Origin: Larkinella punicea
GTDB lineage: Bacteria > Bacteroidota > Bacteroidia > Cytophagales > Spirosomataceae
Assembly: GCF_003334855.1 (NCBI RefSeq)
Contig: NZ_QOWE01000009.1
Location: forward strand, 1-64,000
Length of the DNA stretch: 64,000 nucleotides
Direction of reading: 5' to 3'
Shown piece after piece: positions 1 to 7,765 of the stretch. A program made the position numbers and the translations under genes. Under the pieces are notes generated by a model. It had not been told where the DNA came from and ran no database searches. It was given only the letters and a program-made list of their open reading frames with translations. The number at the start of each line of letters is the position of its first letter. Position 1 is the stretch's first letter.

Positions 1-86
1 TTGGGTTTATGGTCAGCCATGTTGGTACAAGTATAATTGAAGGGCGTACTCAACAGATACTCAATATATTCATGCTGTGCAATCAT
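1..86 (-). CDS. Insertion-sequence transposase, N-terminal fragment cut by the window edge
   Basis: Reading leftward from an ATG at 86, 28 codons stay open to the window edge. The peptide contains HEYIEYLLSTPFNYTCTNMA, which resembles from memory the conserved start of Bacteroidota DDE transposases of the IS4/IS701 type; I could not search it. Only the first 28 residues are visible, so no catalytic residue can be checked. The surrounding ~1 kb is clearly more AT-rich than the rest of the window, which fits a mobile element. The element's terminal repeat should lie just upstream, within about 87-130. The family assignment is tentative. Confidence 0.5.
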   Translation of the reverse strand, partial: MIAQHEYIEYLLSTPFNYTCTNMADHKP

Positions 87-90
87 ACGC

Positions 91-237
91 CTAAACTCTT
101 AAATTTGATCCACAAGCGAAAGTCCTATAAAGTAAAAAAATATGGAGCAACCATCCTCTAAATACAGATTTAAAGTTATCCTTAGCACTCATACCTGCGT
201 ATAGAATTTCACTAAAAATATCTAATAATCTATACAT
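91..237 (-). other. 48-codon open frame, possible gene remnant
   Basis: An ATG at 237 opens 48 codons ending at 91, four bases before the putative transposase start. The middle of the peptide (EILYAGMSAKDNFKSVFRG) has protein-like composition. The last third, about residues 29-48, runs through the 16-base direct repeat at 114-129 and looks less protein-like. It could be the remains of a gene interrupted by the insertion element, or chance. No family is recognised. Confidence 0.2.
114..129 (+). repeat. 16-bp direct repeat, copy 1 (second copy at 356-371)
   Basis: AAGCGAAAGTCCTATA occurs here and again, identical and in the same orientation, at 356-371. The two copies bracket a 226-bp segment that holds the palindromic element at 265-365. 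This may be the scar of an insertion or part of an insertion-sequence end. Which it is cannot be decided without the sequence left of the window. Confidence 0.7.
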
Positions 238-264
238 TAGGACTTACGTCTGATAATTATTTAC

Positions 265-365
265 ACTTTCGCTTTTGCCCCTAAATCCCCTAAAGGAGAC
301 TTGGACGCAGCTAAATCCGGATGCAGAAAGTCCCCTTTAGGGGATTTAGGGGCAAAAGCGAAAGT
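265..365. repeat. PAL-1 palindromic element, copy 1, with extended arms
   Basis: Arms of 37 bp at 265-301 and 329-365 are complementary with one mismatch and enclose a 27-base loop. The core (278-352) opens with CCCCTAAATCCCCTAAAGG and closes with its complement. The same core recurs at 1937-2010 and 42713-42786, with related loop words such as TTGGACGCA and CCGGAT. In this copy the arms extend 13 bp beyond the shared core. All three copies lie between genes. Confidence 0.9.
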
Positions 366-366
366 C

Positions 367-657
367 CTATACATATAACGCTTTTTTAAAGTTGATAACT
401 GAATCAATTTTAGGTTTATCTTTAAATGTGTTCAGTGTTTCGTGCCCTCTGATAACAGTTCCAAAGCTTATAGTAACAGATACGTTTTCAATAATATCTT
501 GCCTACTGTCAAGTAGAAATAAAATGAAACTTTATCTGGAAAACTCTTTCCCGATGTCAAAAAAATACCTTAGAATCGCCAATGCAATCATACACATCCC
601 TATCATACAGAGAAATAAATTGATAGTCTTCTCTGTATCTAAATCTAAGTGCTTCAT
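367..657 (-). pseudogene. Small single-pass membrane protein broken by an in-frame stop
   Basis: From an ATG at 657 the frame reads 41 codons to a TAA at 532-534. It then stays open in the same frame for 54 more codons to a TAG at 367-369. The first part begins MKHLDLDTEKTINLF and has one hydrophobic segment at about residues 12-31. The second part (for example TISFGTVIRGHETLN) also has protein-like composition, which suggests a ~95-residue protein interrupted by one nonsense codon. The alternative is a genuine 41-residue membrane protein. The first part resembles the product of 735-911: an acidic start, a shared KTI, one membrane span and a basic end. No known family is recognised. Confidence 0.4.
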
Positions 658-734
658 CTGAATAGTATTAAACAAAAAATTCGCAAGTAGAAAATCCTAA
701 AATCCTACACCTGTACATTACGGTTCGCAACTCA

Positions 735-911
735 CTACGCACATTTTCCATAATATCTGCCTAAGGAATATGCCAGTTGGCCTGCCAGCAAAATAAAAAA
801 GCAGAAAGCCATTACTAACAGAGATATTGTCTTGATATCTAACGTATCAGTGTCTAGTGAACGCTTTAGGTCGCGTTTAATCAGCTTGTATAAATTGACG
901 ATGGTTGTCAT
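735..911 (-). CDS. 58-residue single-pass membrane protein of unknown function
   Basis: From an ATG at 911 the frame gives 58 residues: a basic N-terminus (LYKLIKRDLKRS), an acidic stretch (DTDTLD), one membrane span at about residues 30-50 and a short basic tail (GRYYGKCA). The start overlaps the last 35 bases of the upstream small gene at 877-1059, so translational coupling is likely. The acidic-KTI-span pattern is shared with the broken ORF at 367-657. The composition looks coding and the overlap argues against chance. It is not a family I recognise. Confidence 0.5.
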   Translation of the reverse strand: MTTIVNLYKLIKRDLKRSLDTDTLDIKTISLLVMAFCFFILLAGQLAYSLGRYYGKCA

Positions 912-1059
912 TTTCTTGAGCGTTATTTAAAGCGGTTTTTTTCCAAGATTTGGTAATGCGCTCTGTGGCATAGTCATACCCCAAATGAAACAACCTGATC
1001 AAGGTTAGTATTAACACCGTTAACCAGGCTAGTTTTACTAGTTTTGACGCGATACGCAT
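877..1059 (-). CDS. 60-residue single-pass membrane protein of unknown function
   Basis: The ATG at 1059 opens 60 residues. A basic N-terminus (MRIASKLVKLAW) leads into a hydrophobic span at about residues 9-27, followed by a charged polar tail ending near NAQENDNHRQ. Its 3' end overlaps the next small membrane gene (735-911) by 35 bases. The pair, with the broken frame at 367-657, forms a minus-strand row of tiny membrane proteins in AT-rich DNA beside a transposase. Such rows occur in mobile accessory modules, but no function can be assigned. Confidence 0.45.
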   Translation of the reverse strand: MRIASKLVKLAWLTVLILTLIRLFHLGYDYATERITKSWKKTALNNAQENDNHRQFIQAD

Positions 1060-1147
1060 TCGGTTTTTTTACCTTAGACGCACCGAAGACCAGAAAGTAA
1101 CGCTTACGCAACCGCTTTCTTCACAACTAAAAACGGGTAGGCTTGAA

Positions 1148-1188
1148 ACAAAAAAACCGCCCTGATCCTCAGACCAGAGCGGCTTTTG
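1148..1188 (-). terminator. Intrinsic terminator downstream of the 1204-1917 lipoprotein gene
   Basis: Read on the minus strand, GCCGCTCTG and CAGGGCGG form an 8-bp stem with one G-U pair and a short loop, followed by a run of seven T. It lies 16 bases past the stop of the lipoprotein gene and separates it from the small-protein cluster. Confidence 0.75.
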
Positions 1189-1203
1189 TAACGCTCTCTA
1201 CAA

Positions 1204-1917
1204 TCAATTGCCCGGCTTCACCTCCGCAACTACTTTGATCTTGTTGTAATACAAGTTCGTCAGCCCTTCAAAACCGGAGTCTGTGCCGACCAGCAGCCAC
1301 AACTCACCTGCTTCGTTGGTTTTGGCCGTAATCGGCTGCGTCGTACTGCGCTGAATGAGTTTATACTGCGTTGCGTCCGCACCGGCGCCAATGTTGCCCA
1401 ACACCGGCACGGCATCGCTGCCCGTAGCCTGGTTGCCTTTGTCGATGTTCAGGCGGTAGTCGTCGCCTTCCTTTACTTTCTTCGGTTCCGTGGCCAAAAC
1501 CCCGGCTTTTAGATAGACGCTTCCTCCCGGCGAACCGCCGATCCCGACGCTGTTGTCGCCGTATTTCGACGCCAGTTCTACTTCAAAATCAATCGAATAC
1601 GTCTGATTTGGCTTTAAACCCGTCACTTTCTTTTTAAGGAACATGAACAGATCATCGCTGCGGTTGTGGCCCGAAAGCATGAACGACTTTTTAGAAACAT
1701 CCAGCGGCTCGGGCAACGCCTTGTGGCCCGACTGAAACTCGATGATCTCCTCCTGCGCCGTCGAATAATCCGTCACTTCGGCAACCCAGCCATCGGTATT
1801 GTTCCGAAAATCAGAGTTGGTCAAGATTACCGGGCCATTGGGATTCACTTCACTGTCCTGACAAGCCGCGCCCATGAATAACCACATGGCGGCAAACGTC
1901 CATTTTACAAACTTCAT
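1204..1917 (-). CDS. Secreted lipoprotein of unknown function
   Basis: The 237-residue product starts MKFVKWTFAAMWLFMGAAC. It has a basic n-region, a hydrophobic core and a lipobox ending in Cys19, so it should be lipidated and held in the inner or outer membrane. The mature part is Gly/Ser/Asp-rich with alternating beta-strand character and an N-terminal 'ILTNSDFRNNTDGW' stretch. That stretch resembles the opening of galactose-binding-like or carbohydrate-binding sandwiches, but this is weak. The ATG at 1917 is chosen because the 16 codons upstream are translated from the PAL-1 repeat at 1937-2010. The gene is monocistronic, with a terminator at 1148-1188. Confidence 0.7.
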   Translation of the reverse strand: MKFVKWTFAAMWLFMGAACQDSEVNPNGPVILTNSDFRNNTDGWVAEVTDYSTAQEEIIEFQSGHKALPEPLDVSKKSFMLSGHNRSDDLFMFLKKKVTGLKPNQTYSIDFEVELASKYGDNSVGIGGSPGGSVYLKAGVLATEPKKVKEGDDYRLNIDKGNQATGSDAVPVLGNIGAGADATQYKLIQRSTTQPITAKTNEAGELWLLVGTDSGFEGLTNLYYNKIKVVAEVKPGN

Positions 1918-1936
1918 AATTAAGGTTTTTACTACA

Positions 1937-2010
1937 CCCCTAAATCCCCTGAAGGGGACTTTCAAATCTGGATTATTCTGTGTCCAAGTTCCCTTCAGGG
2001 GATTTAGGGG
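1937..2010. repeat. PAL-1 palindromic element, copy 2
   Basis: This 74-bp element has the same CCCCTAAATCCCCT outer arms as the copies at 278-352 and 42713-42786. It carries compensating changes in the arms (GAAGG here pairs with CCTTC, where the others have AAAGG/CCTTT). Paired changes suggest the stem is conserved as a structure. It lies 75 bp beyond the 3' end of the vWA gene and 20 bp upstream of the lipoprotein start. Confidence 0.9.
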
Positions 2011-2084
2011 TTGAGATGAAACAAACGGTGTGGTAGCTACCGGTTGAATGACCCCCGTTTGGAAGGCACCGTTGGAACGTTCGT

Positions 2085-3953
2085 TTATTTTTCGGCGGTT
2101 TTCTTCGCCACTTCCGACCCATTCGACAGAGAATGAGCCAGTTTCACCAACCGAATAAATTCACTCCGGTAGCCTTCCGGGTCACGGCCCAGCGCCTGTT
2201 TTGCCAGCGTTTCGACCTGATTATACTGGGCGTTCCCCTTAAATTCAGAATCGCGGAGCAGCAGCCCGAATTCGGCGACGGAAGCCGAAAACCGGAAGTC
2301 GGCGGAGGTTTTGTCCCACGTTTGCGGCTGGTACGTTACGACCTGTTTTATCAACTGACTGGTTTCGTCATCCGGTTTTTTATAGCGGATTTTCAGCGTC
2401 AGCAATTCAGTCTGGTTGCCCGTCGAAGTCGCCTGCCGCTGGTATTTCAGTGGATCCACTTTCTGCAAATACCGGCTTTCGACGCCCGCCGGAATGATTT
2501 CATACAAGGCCGTCACGGTATGCCCCGAACCCATTTCACCGGCGTCTTTCTTGTCGTCGTGGAAATCTTCGTTGTTCAGCATCCGGTTTTCGTAGCCGAT
2601 CAGCCGATAACCCTGCACTCGCGCCGGGTTAAACTCCAACTGAAGTTTTACGTCTTTCGCGACCGTGAACAGCGTGCCACCGAACTCTTTGCCAAACACT
2701 TTCTGTGCTTCCTGCAAATTGTCGATGTACGCGTAATTACCGTTGCCTTTGTCTGATAATACCTCCAGTTTGTTGTCTTTGTAGTTGCCCATTCCGAAAC
2801 CCAGCACGCTCAAGAAAACACCCGTTTTCCGCTTTTCCTCCACCAGCCGCTGCAGGTCGCTGTCGCTCGAAACGCCCACATTGAAATCGCCGTCGGTGGC
2901 CAGAATCACGCGGTTGTTGCCGTCTTTCCGGAAATTTTCCTGCGCCACCTGGTACGCCAGCCGGATGCCTTCACCCCCCGCCGTAGAACCTCCCGCCGAC
3001 AACTGGCTAATCGCATCTTTAATTTTTTGCGGTTCATTCCCCGGTGTCGAAGGCAGCACCAGCCCGGCGGCTCCGGCATACACGACAATCGCAACCCGAT
3101 CCTGCGGGCGGAGTTGATCGACCAGCAAACCGAGCGCGGTTTTGACCAGTGGCAGTTTGTTGTCGGCTTCCATTGAACCCGATACATCGATCAGAAAAAC
3201 CAGGTTGGAGGCAGGCAGGTTGCCGGTCGGAATGCTTTTGGCCTGTAACCCGATGCGAAGCAGTTGCAAACCCGGATTCCAGGGGGAGTCGGACAACTCG
3301 GTTTTAACGGCCACCGGATCAGTCCCGGTCGGTTGCGGATCGTCATATTCGAAGTAATTGACCATTTCCTCGATCCGGACGGCGTCTTTGGGCGGCAAGT
3401 TTCCGCCGTTCAAAAACCGCCGGATGTTGCCGTAAGCAGCCCGGTCTACATCGACCGAAAACGTGGTAACGGGCTGGCTCTGAGCCATTCTAAAACCGGT
3501 TTCATCAATTTTACTGTAGTCTTCGGTGTTAAAAACAGGAACGACTACGTGTTCAACCGCGTAGGAAGTGGCCGACCGCATACCCACACCCATCGGCCTC
3601 GGCATACTTGGTTGATGAACCGTACCATATCCGACAACCACCGATTCCTGCAAAACCCGGACATCAGTATTCAGTTTTACATCGACAACGGTTTGCGTCG
3701 TGATTTTCACTTCGGCTCGCTGAAAACCGATGGCGTTGAAAATGAGCAGTTGCGGACCGTCCGGCACGGCGATGGTGTAGCACCCGTCGGCGTTGGTGGT
3801 TGTGCCGGCCAGAGCGCCCCGGAAAGCGACATTAACGCCCGGCAGTGGCTGGTTCGTGAGGGCATCCGTCACGCGGCCCGTAATGGTACGACTGGATCGA
3901 ACGGTCGACACGAAAAGCAGTCCGAGCATCAGAAATGAAAAAATAGTGCGCAT
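2085..3953 (-). CDS. von Willebrand factor type A protein with CarboxypepD_reg-like domain (YfbK-like)
   Basis: The 622-residue product begins with a signal peptide (MRTIFSFLMLGLLFVSTVRS). A CarboxypepD_reg-like beta-sandwich follows at about 23-95 (ITGRVTDALTNQPLPGVNV), then a VVVGYGT motif near 105-111, a vWA-associated N-terminal domain at about 140-245, and a vWA domain with an intact metal site (DVSGS at 256-260, later ATDGD). The C-terminal third matches the domain usually following vWA in YfbK-type proteins. It is predicted to be exported and to bind a partner through a divalent metal. The ATG at 3953 is chosen because it starts the signal peptide. It is divergent from the sigma factor at 4065 (111 bp apart), so shared control is plausible. 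Confidence 0.88.
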   Translation of the reverse strand: MRTIFSFLMLGLLFVSTVRSSRTITGRVTDALTNQPLPGVNVAFRGALAGTTTNADGCYTIAVPDGPQLLIFNAIGFQRAEVKITTQTVVDVKLNTDVRVLQESVVVGYGTVHQPSMPRPMGVGMRSATSYAVEHVVVPVFNTEDYSKIDETGFRMAQSQPVTTFSVDVDRAAYGNIRRFLNGGNLPPKDAVRIEEMVNYFEYDDPQPTGTDPVAVKTELSDSPWNPGLQLLRIGLQAKSIPTGNLPASNLVFLIDVSGSMEADNKLPLVKTALGLLVDQLRPQDRVAIVVYAGAAGLVLPSTPGNEPQKIKDAISQLSAGGSTAGGEGIRLAYQVAQENFRKDGNNRVILATDGDFNVGVSSDSDLQRLVEEKRKTGVFLSVLGFGMGNYKDNKLEVLSDKGNGNYAYIDNLQEAQKVFGKEFGGTLFTVAKDVKLQLEFNPARVQGYRLIGYENRMLNNEDFHDDKKDAGEMGSGHTVTALYEIIPAGVESRYLQKVDPLKYQRQATSTGNQTELLTLKIRYKKPDDETSQLIKQVVTYQPQTWDKTSADFRFSASVAEFGLLLRDSEFKGNAQYNQVETLAKQALGRDPEGYRSEFIRLVKLAHSLSNGSEVAKKTAEK

Positions 3954-4064
3954 GGTCGTATGGAATTGAGGAGTCTTTTTTCTCCTATGGATGCAAACCG
4001 GTTTTGAATTCCATACGGCACCGAAACTTTTTTTTGTAAGTTGCACAGCAGCCGTATCCAGCGT

Positions 4065-4655
4065 ATGTTTTTCAGGCAGTTCCGAAAATCCAAACCCGTT
4101 ACCGATGCCGACTACCTTTCGGCTTATAAAACTACGGGCGATCTGGAACTGCTCGGGGCATTGTATGAACGGTATATGGATTTAGTGTATGCGGTGTGTT
4201 ATAAGTACTTGCGCGACGAAGACGAAAGCAAAGACGCGGTGATGCAGTTATTTGAGCAACTGATTACGGATTTGCGGAAATACGAGATTCAGAACTTTAA
4301 AAGCTGGCTTCATTCGACCGCCCGGAACCATTGCCTGATGCAGTTGCGACAACGGAAAATGATCGCAGGGGAGGTAAATGACGAGACCGAAGTCAGGGCA
4401 ATGCCGCTGACGGTTTGGCCGGAAACCGACGGTCTGGAACTGGAAACCAAGTTGAATCAACTGGACGATTGCCTGAAAACGCTGTCGGAGGAACAACGCA
4501 CCAGCATTTCCCTGTTTTACCTGAACCAGAAAACCTATGCCGACATTGCCGAACTGACCGGCTACGATCCCAAGCACGTGAAAAGCCATTTGCAAAATGG
4601 CCGACGCAACCTGAAAATCTGCCTGGACCGGAACACCGACACAACCCATGACTGA
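4065..4655 (+). CDS. RNA polymerase sigma factor, ECF/sigma-70 family
   Basis: The 196-residue product has sigma region 2 (YMDLVYAVCYKYLRDEDESK, followed by a helix ending LRKYEIQNFKSWL) and a region 4 helix-turn-helix near the end (TYADIAELTGYDPKHVKSHL). It redirects RNA polymerase to a specific promoter set. The ATG at 4065 is preferred over an in-frame TTG at 4041. The stop overlaps the start of the next gene by 8 bases, so sigma and its membrane partner are translationally coupled. The classic ECF arrangement of sigma followed by anti-sigma supports negative control by the 4648 product. Confidence 0.88.
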   Translation: MFFRQFRKSKPVTDADYLSAYKTTGDLELLGALYERYMDLVYAVCYKYLRDEDESKDAVMQLFEQLITDLRKYEIQNFKSWLHSTARNHCLMQLRQRKMIAGEVNDETEVRAMPLTVWPETDGLELETKLNQLDDCLKTLSEEQRTSISLFYLNQKTYADIAELTGYDPKHVKSHLQNGRRNLKICLDRNTDTTHD

Positions 4656-5868
4656 CGCCAACCGACATAACGACCTCCTGACCGCCGACGACCTGCGCAA
4701 CTACCGGGCCGGTACGCTTTCCGCTGCCGACCAGCACCGGGTGGAACGGCTGTTGCTGGAAAATCCGCTGTATGCCGACGCGCTGGAAGGGCTGGAAACC
4801 GCTGAACAGGAAGGGGTTGCGCTTCATACGGCGTCGAATGCATTGCGCGAACGGTTGCAAAACCGCATCGGCAACCCTCCAATCCGGCGATGGCCGGTTT
4901 GGATCCCGGCAGCCGCGGCTTCGGTGGTGCTGGCGTTGAGTATTGGTTTGTATTTTCGGTTACAGGAAAAACCGCAATCAGAGCGTATGGTCAGCTTACC
5001 AGCGCCGGAAATTTCCGCGTCAGAAGAGGCCATTCCGCCGGTCGTTCCTACTGAAATCCCTCGTTCGGAATCCATTGCGAAAAAATTGGCGCCACCGAAA
5101 CCAGCACCGGCAGCCCCAAAAGTGGCACAGAATCCTTCCAAAGACAGCCTGATTTTTCCGAAGAATCACCTTATAGCCTCCTCGTCAGAACTGCGGGCAG
5201 CCCCCGGATCGTTTCGTTCAGTATCCGAAGAAATCGTGGTTTACAACACGACCGGTCTTGATAATCCGGGATTGAGCGGTCAAGTGACTGACTTAGCGAA
5301 CCAACCCCTGGCGGGGGTTTCGATTATTGCCAAAAATGCCCGACGCAGCAGCAGTAGCGATTCGTTGGGACGGTTCCGGTTGGAGAATGTCGATAAAAAA
5401 GACTCGTTGCAAATCATGTCCGTCGGTTTTGAAACGCAAACCGTTCGGGTTGCGGACCTTGAAACCACTAAAATCCAGCTAAAACCGGATTCGAAGGCCC
5501 TGTCAGAAGTAGTTGCGGTAGGATATGGTCAACAAGCCCAGGCCAATAAGCTCGCAACGAGACGGGTGTCTTCGCTGGCCGTGGCGAATTCTGGTGCCCC
5601 CTCCGCCCCGGCCAGCTTCAAAACCTATCTCGAGGAAAACCGCCGAATACCGGCTGAAGCAAAGGAAAAAGGCATTTCCGGCACGGTGCGCGTCCGGTTT
5701 CAGGTCGCTGCCGATGGTTCGGTCAGCCAGTTCACGATTGTGCAGTCGCTGGGGTACGGTTGCGATGAAGAAGCGATCCGGCTCATCCGCGAAGGCCCGC
5801 GCTGGAAACCGGCTTTCCGGAATGGCAAACCATTCATCCAGTTTGTGGAACAGGACATTGCGTTCTGA
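4648..5868 (+). CDS. Membrane protein fusing an anti-sigma-like N-terminus, CarboxypepD_reg-like domain and TonB C-terminal domain
   Basis: This 406-residue protein has several parts. An N-terminal ~80-residue helical segment (LTADDLRNYRAGTLSAADQ) resembles the cytoplasmic part of anti-sigma factors. One membrane span follows at about 83-103, then a Pro/Ala-rich periplasmic linker. A CarboxypepD_reg-like domain (LSGQVTDLANQPLAGVSI) lies near 212-280, followed by EVVAVGYG, and a TonB_C domain occupies about 320-406 (FKTYLEENRRIPAEAKEKG, GTVRVRFQVAADGSV). It overlaps the sigma gene by 8 bases. I infer that it holds the sigma factor at the inner membrane and touches an outer-membrane partner through TonB_C. 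It could instead be only an energy transducer. Confidence 0.8.
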   Translation: MTDANRHNDLLTADDLRNYRAGTLSAADQHRVERLLLENPLYADALEGLETAEQEGVALHTASNALRERLQNRIGNPPIRRWPVWIPAAAASVVLALSIGLYFRLQEKPQSERMVSLPAPEISASEEAIPPVVPTEIPRSESIAKKLAPPKPAPAAPKVAQNPSKDSLIFPKNHLIASSSELRAAPGSFRSVSEEIVVYNTTGLDNPGLSGQVTDLANQPLAGVSIIAKNARRSSSSDSLGRFRLENVDKKDSLQIMSVGFETQTVRVADLETTKIQLKPDSKALSEVVAVGYGQQAQANKLATRRVSSLAVANSGAPSAPASFKTYLEENRRIPAEAKEKGISGTVRVRFQVAADGSVSQFTIVQSLGYGCDEEAIRLIREGPRWKPAFRNGKPFIQFVEQDIAF

Positions 5869-5965
5869 AACCGTCTAACCGGAGGATACATTTCCTGCGG
5901 GAATTCCCGGTAACTTGCCGCAATGACGTTCTACCAATACCGGTAATCCGCTCCCGGAAAAAGAC

Positions 5966-7555
5966 ATGCTTCAATCCAAAAAAAAGGCACAACTAGAAGC
6001 CGGTTACGGCAAACCCAAATCAGAATCGTTCGATTTTTTCAGGATTGAGCAATTCTTCGCCAACCGGCCGAAAGAAAGCACGGATCACCTGATTTCAGAA
6101 AAGACCTATCAGGATCTGGACTTTGACGAGGTCTTTATGTTTGTAGATCGAACGGTTTCGAAAGTGGGCCAGCAATATTTATATGCCAGGCTGCGAACCA
6201 TCGATTTTTTAGAGGCTAAAAACCAGTCCTTCGAACGTCTCATCAAAAGCTTTCAGGACGATGGCGAATTACGGCAGGATGCAGGAATTCAGCTCGCCAG
6301 TCTTTCGCACCAGAACGCCTATTACATTCCGTCGTTGTTTTTAAAATCCCATCTTCAGCCTCCGGACTGGTTTTGGATCGTGAAGGTGCTGCCTTTTATC
6401 AGCGTTTTTCTGCTGTTGCTGCTTCCTTTCTATCCGCCCGCATTTTTGTGGCTGTTTGGCATTTTAGCGATTAATTATACCATTCATTACTGGAACAAAA
6501 ACAATGTGTACCAATATATTGCCTCGATTCCGCAACTGCTTCGTTTAAAACAGGTTGCGAAAGAATTGCGCCAACACGAAGCGTTAAAACCGGAAACCGA
6601 CACCGTCAATCAGTCGATTGAAATCCTCGATGAAATGGGCTATTCCATGTCTTTTTTCAAACTGGAGTCCAAATTGCAGAGTGAAGTGGGCATGATTGTG
6701 GAAGTGCTCACGGAACTTGTCAAAGCGCTGTTTCTCATCGAACCGTTGTTGCTGTTTCGGGTACTCCACCAGATCGATGCGAAAAGGACGCAGATTGATG
6801 CGGTTTTTCAGTACGTCGGCAGAATCGATACGGCCCTGTCCATTGCCTCGCTGCGGAAAGGCGTAACGCACTATTGCCAGCCGGAAATCACCGAAAAGGC
6901 AAAAAATCTCAGCGCGACGGATTTGTATCATCCGCTGATTCCCAATCCCGTTGCAAATTCCATCACACTCGTCGATAAATCGGTTCTGCTAACGGGATCG
7001 AACATGTCGGGAAAAACCACCTTTATCCGAACGATCGGGATCAATTGCATTCTGGCCCAGACCATTCACACCTGTTTTGCGAAGGAATTCAGGCTGCCGC
7101 CGATGCGCGTTTTGTCCGCCATTCGCATCGCCGACGATCTGCTCAGCGAAAAGAGTTATTATTTCGAGGAAGTGCTGACCATCAAAGGGATGGTTGACGA
7201 AAGTCAGTCCGAGATTCAAACCTTATTTCTGCTGGATGAACTCTTCAAAGGAACCAATACCGTCGAGCGGATCGCGGCCGGAAAAGCCGTACTGACCTAT
7301 CTGAACAAAGGGCCACACCTGGTTTTTGTTTCTACGCACGACATCGAACTGACTGATTATCTAAAAGATACGTTTGATTTATACCACTTTACTGAAATCG
7401 TGGAGGAAGACCGGATTGCTTTTGATTTCAAACTCCGGGAAGGCAATCTCAAAACCCGGAACGCCATTCGGATCCTGGAACTGAACGCTTATCCGGCGGA
7501 GGTGATCCGCGAAGCCAACGCTTTATCAGAAAAAATGAGCAATGCCGGCGGCTGA
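5966..7555 (+). CDS. MutS-family ATPase with transmembrane segments
   Basis: The 529-residue product ends in a MutS-type ABC ATPase domain: Walker A GSNMSGKTT near residue 345, a Walker B/D-loop stretch (FLLDELFKGTN) near 425, and a switch histidine in STHDIEL. The middle matches the MutS lever/core helices. Two hydrophobic segments at about 133-172 (FLLLLLPF, FLWLFGILAINY) predict membrane anchoring. The N-terminal mismatch-recognition domain of MutS is absent. Family knowledge says MutS-like ATPases bind branched or mismatched DNA, but a membrane-bound form is unlikely to be housekeeping mismatch repair. It stands alone between the TonB-like gene and the beta-barrel gene. Confidence 0.85.
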   Translation: MLQSKKKAQLEAGYGKPKSESFDFFRIEQFFANRPKESTDHLISEKTYQDLDFDEVFMFVDRTVSKVGQQYLYARLRTIDFLEAKNQSFERLIKSFQDDGELRQDAGIQLASLSHQNAYYIPSLFLKSHLQPPDWFWIVKVLPFISVFLLLLLPFYPPAFLWLFGILAINYTIHYWNKNNVYQYIASIPQLLRLKQVAKELRQHEALKPETDTVNQSIEILDEMGYSMSFFKLESKLQSEVGMIVEVLTELVKALFLIEPLLLFRVLHQIDAKRTQIDAVFQYVGRIDTALSIASLRKGVTHYCQPEITEKAKNLSATDLYHPLIPNPVANSITLVDKSVLLTGSNMSGKTTFIRTIGINCILAQTIHTCFAKEFRLPPMRVLSAIRIADDLLSEKSYYFEEVLTIKGMVDESQSEIQTLFLLDELFKGTNTVERIAAGKAVLTYLNKGPHLVFVSTHDIELTDYLKDTFDLYHFTEIVEEDRIAFDFKLREGNLKTRNAIRILELNAYPAEVIREANALSEKMSNAGG

Positions 7556-7660
7556 AATCCGTTGCCTTTTAAAAGCACTGCCAAACCCGGGACAACCAAT
7601 GGCTCGTTTTCGTTCTGTGGATTCGGTCTCTTTAAAGCTGCACCATTTTACGGAAACCTT

Positions 7661-7668
7661 TATCTTTG
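7661..7668 (+). promoter_or_regulatory. Candidate -7 promoter element for the 7766 beta-barrel gene
   Basis: TATCTTTG matches the Bacteroidota -7 consensus TAnnTTTG. Transcription would start near 7675, leaving a ~90-base leader. No convincing -33 TTTG box is present at the right distance. Confidence 0.45.
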
Positions 7669-7765
7669 CGCCCTTCGAAAAAATGTCAAACATTTAACGA
7701 CAGGAACAGTTGTAATGAATGCAAATCAAACTCACCTCAAGCGAATGAATCGATTACATTGCACA

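Noticed and set aside
392-661. Plus-strand 89-codon frame in the AT-rich left end
   Set aside because: Low-complexity hydrophobic composition. The opposite strand holds a frame with more protein-like features (367-657).
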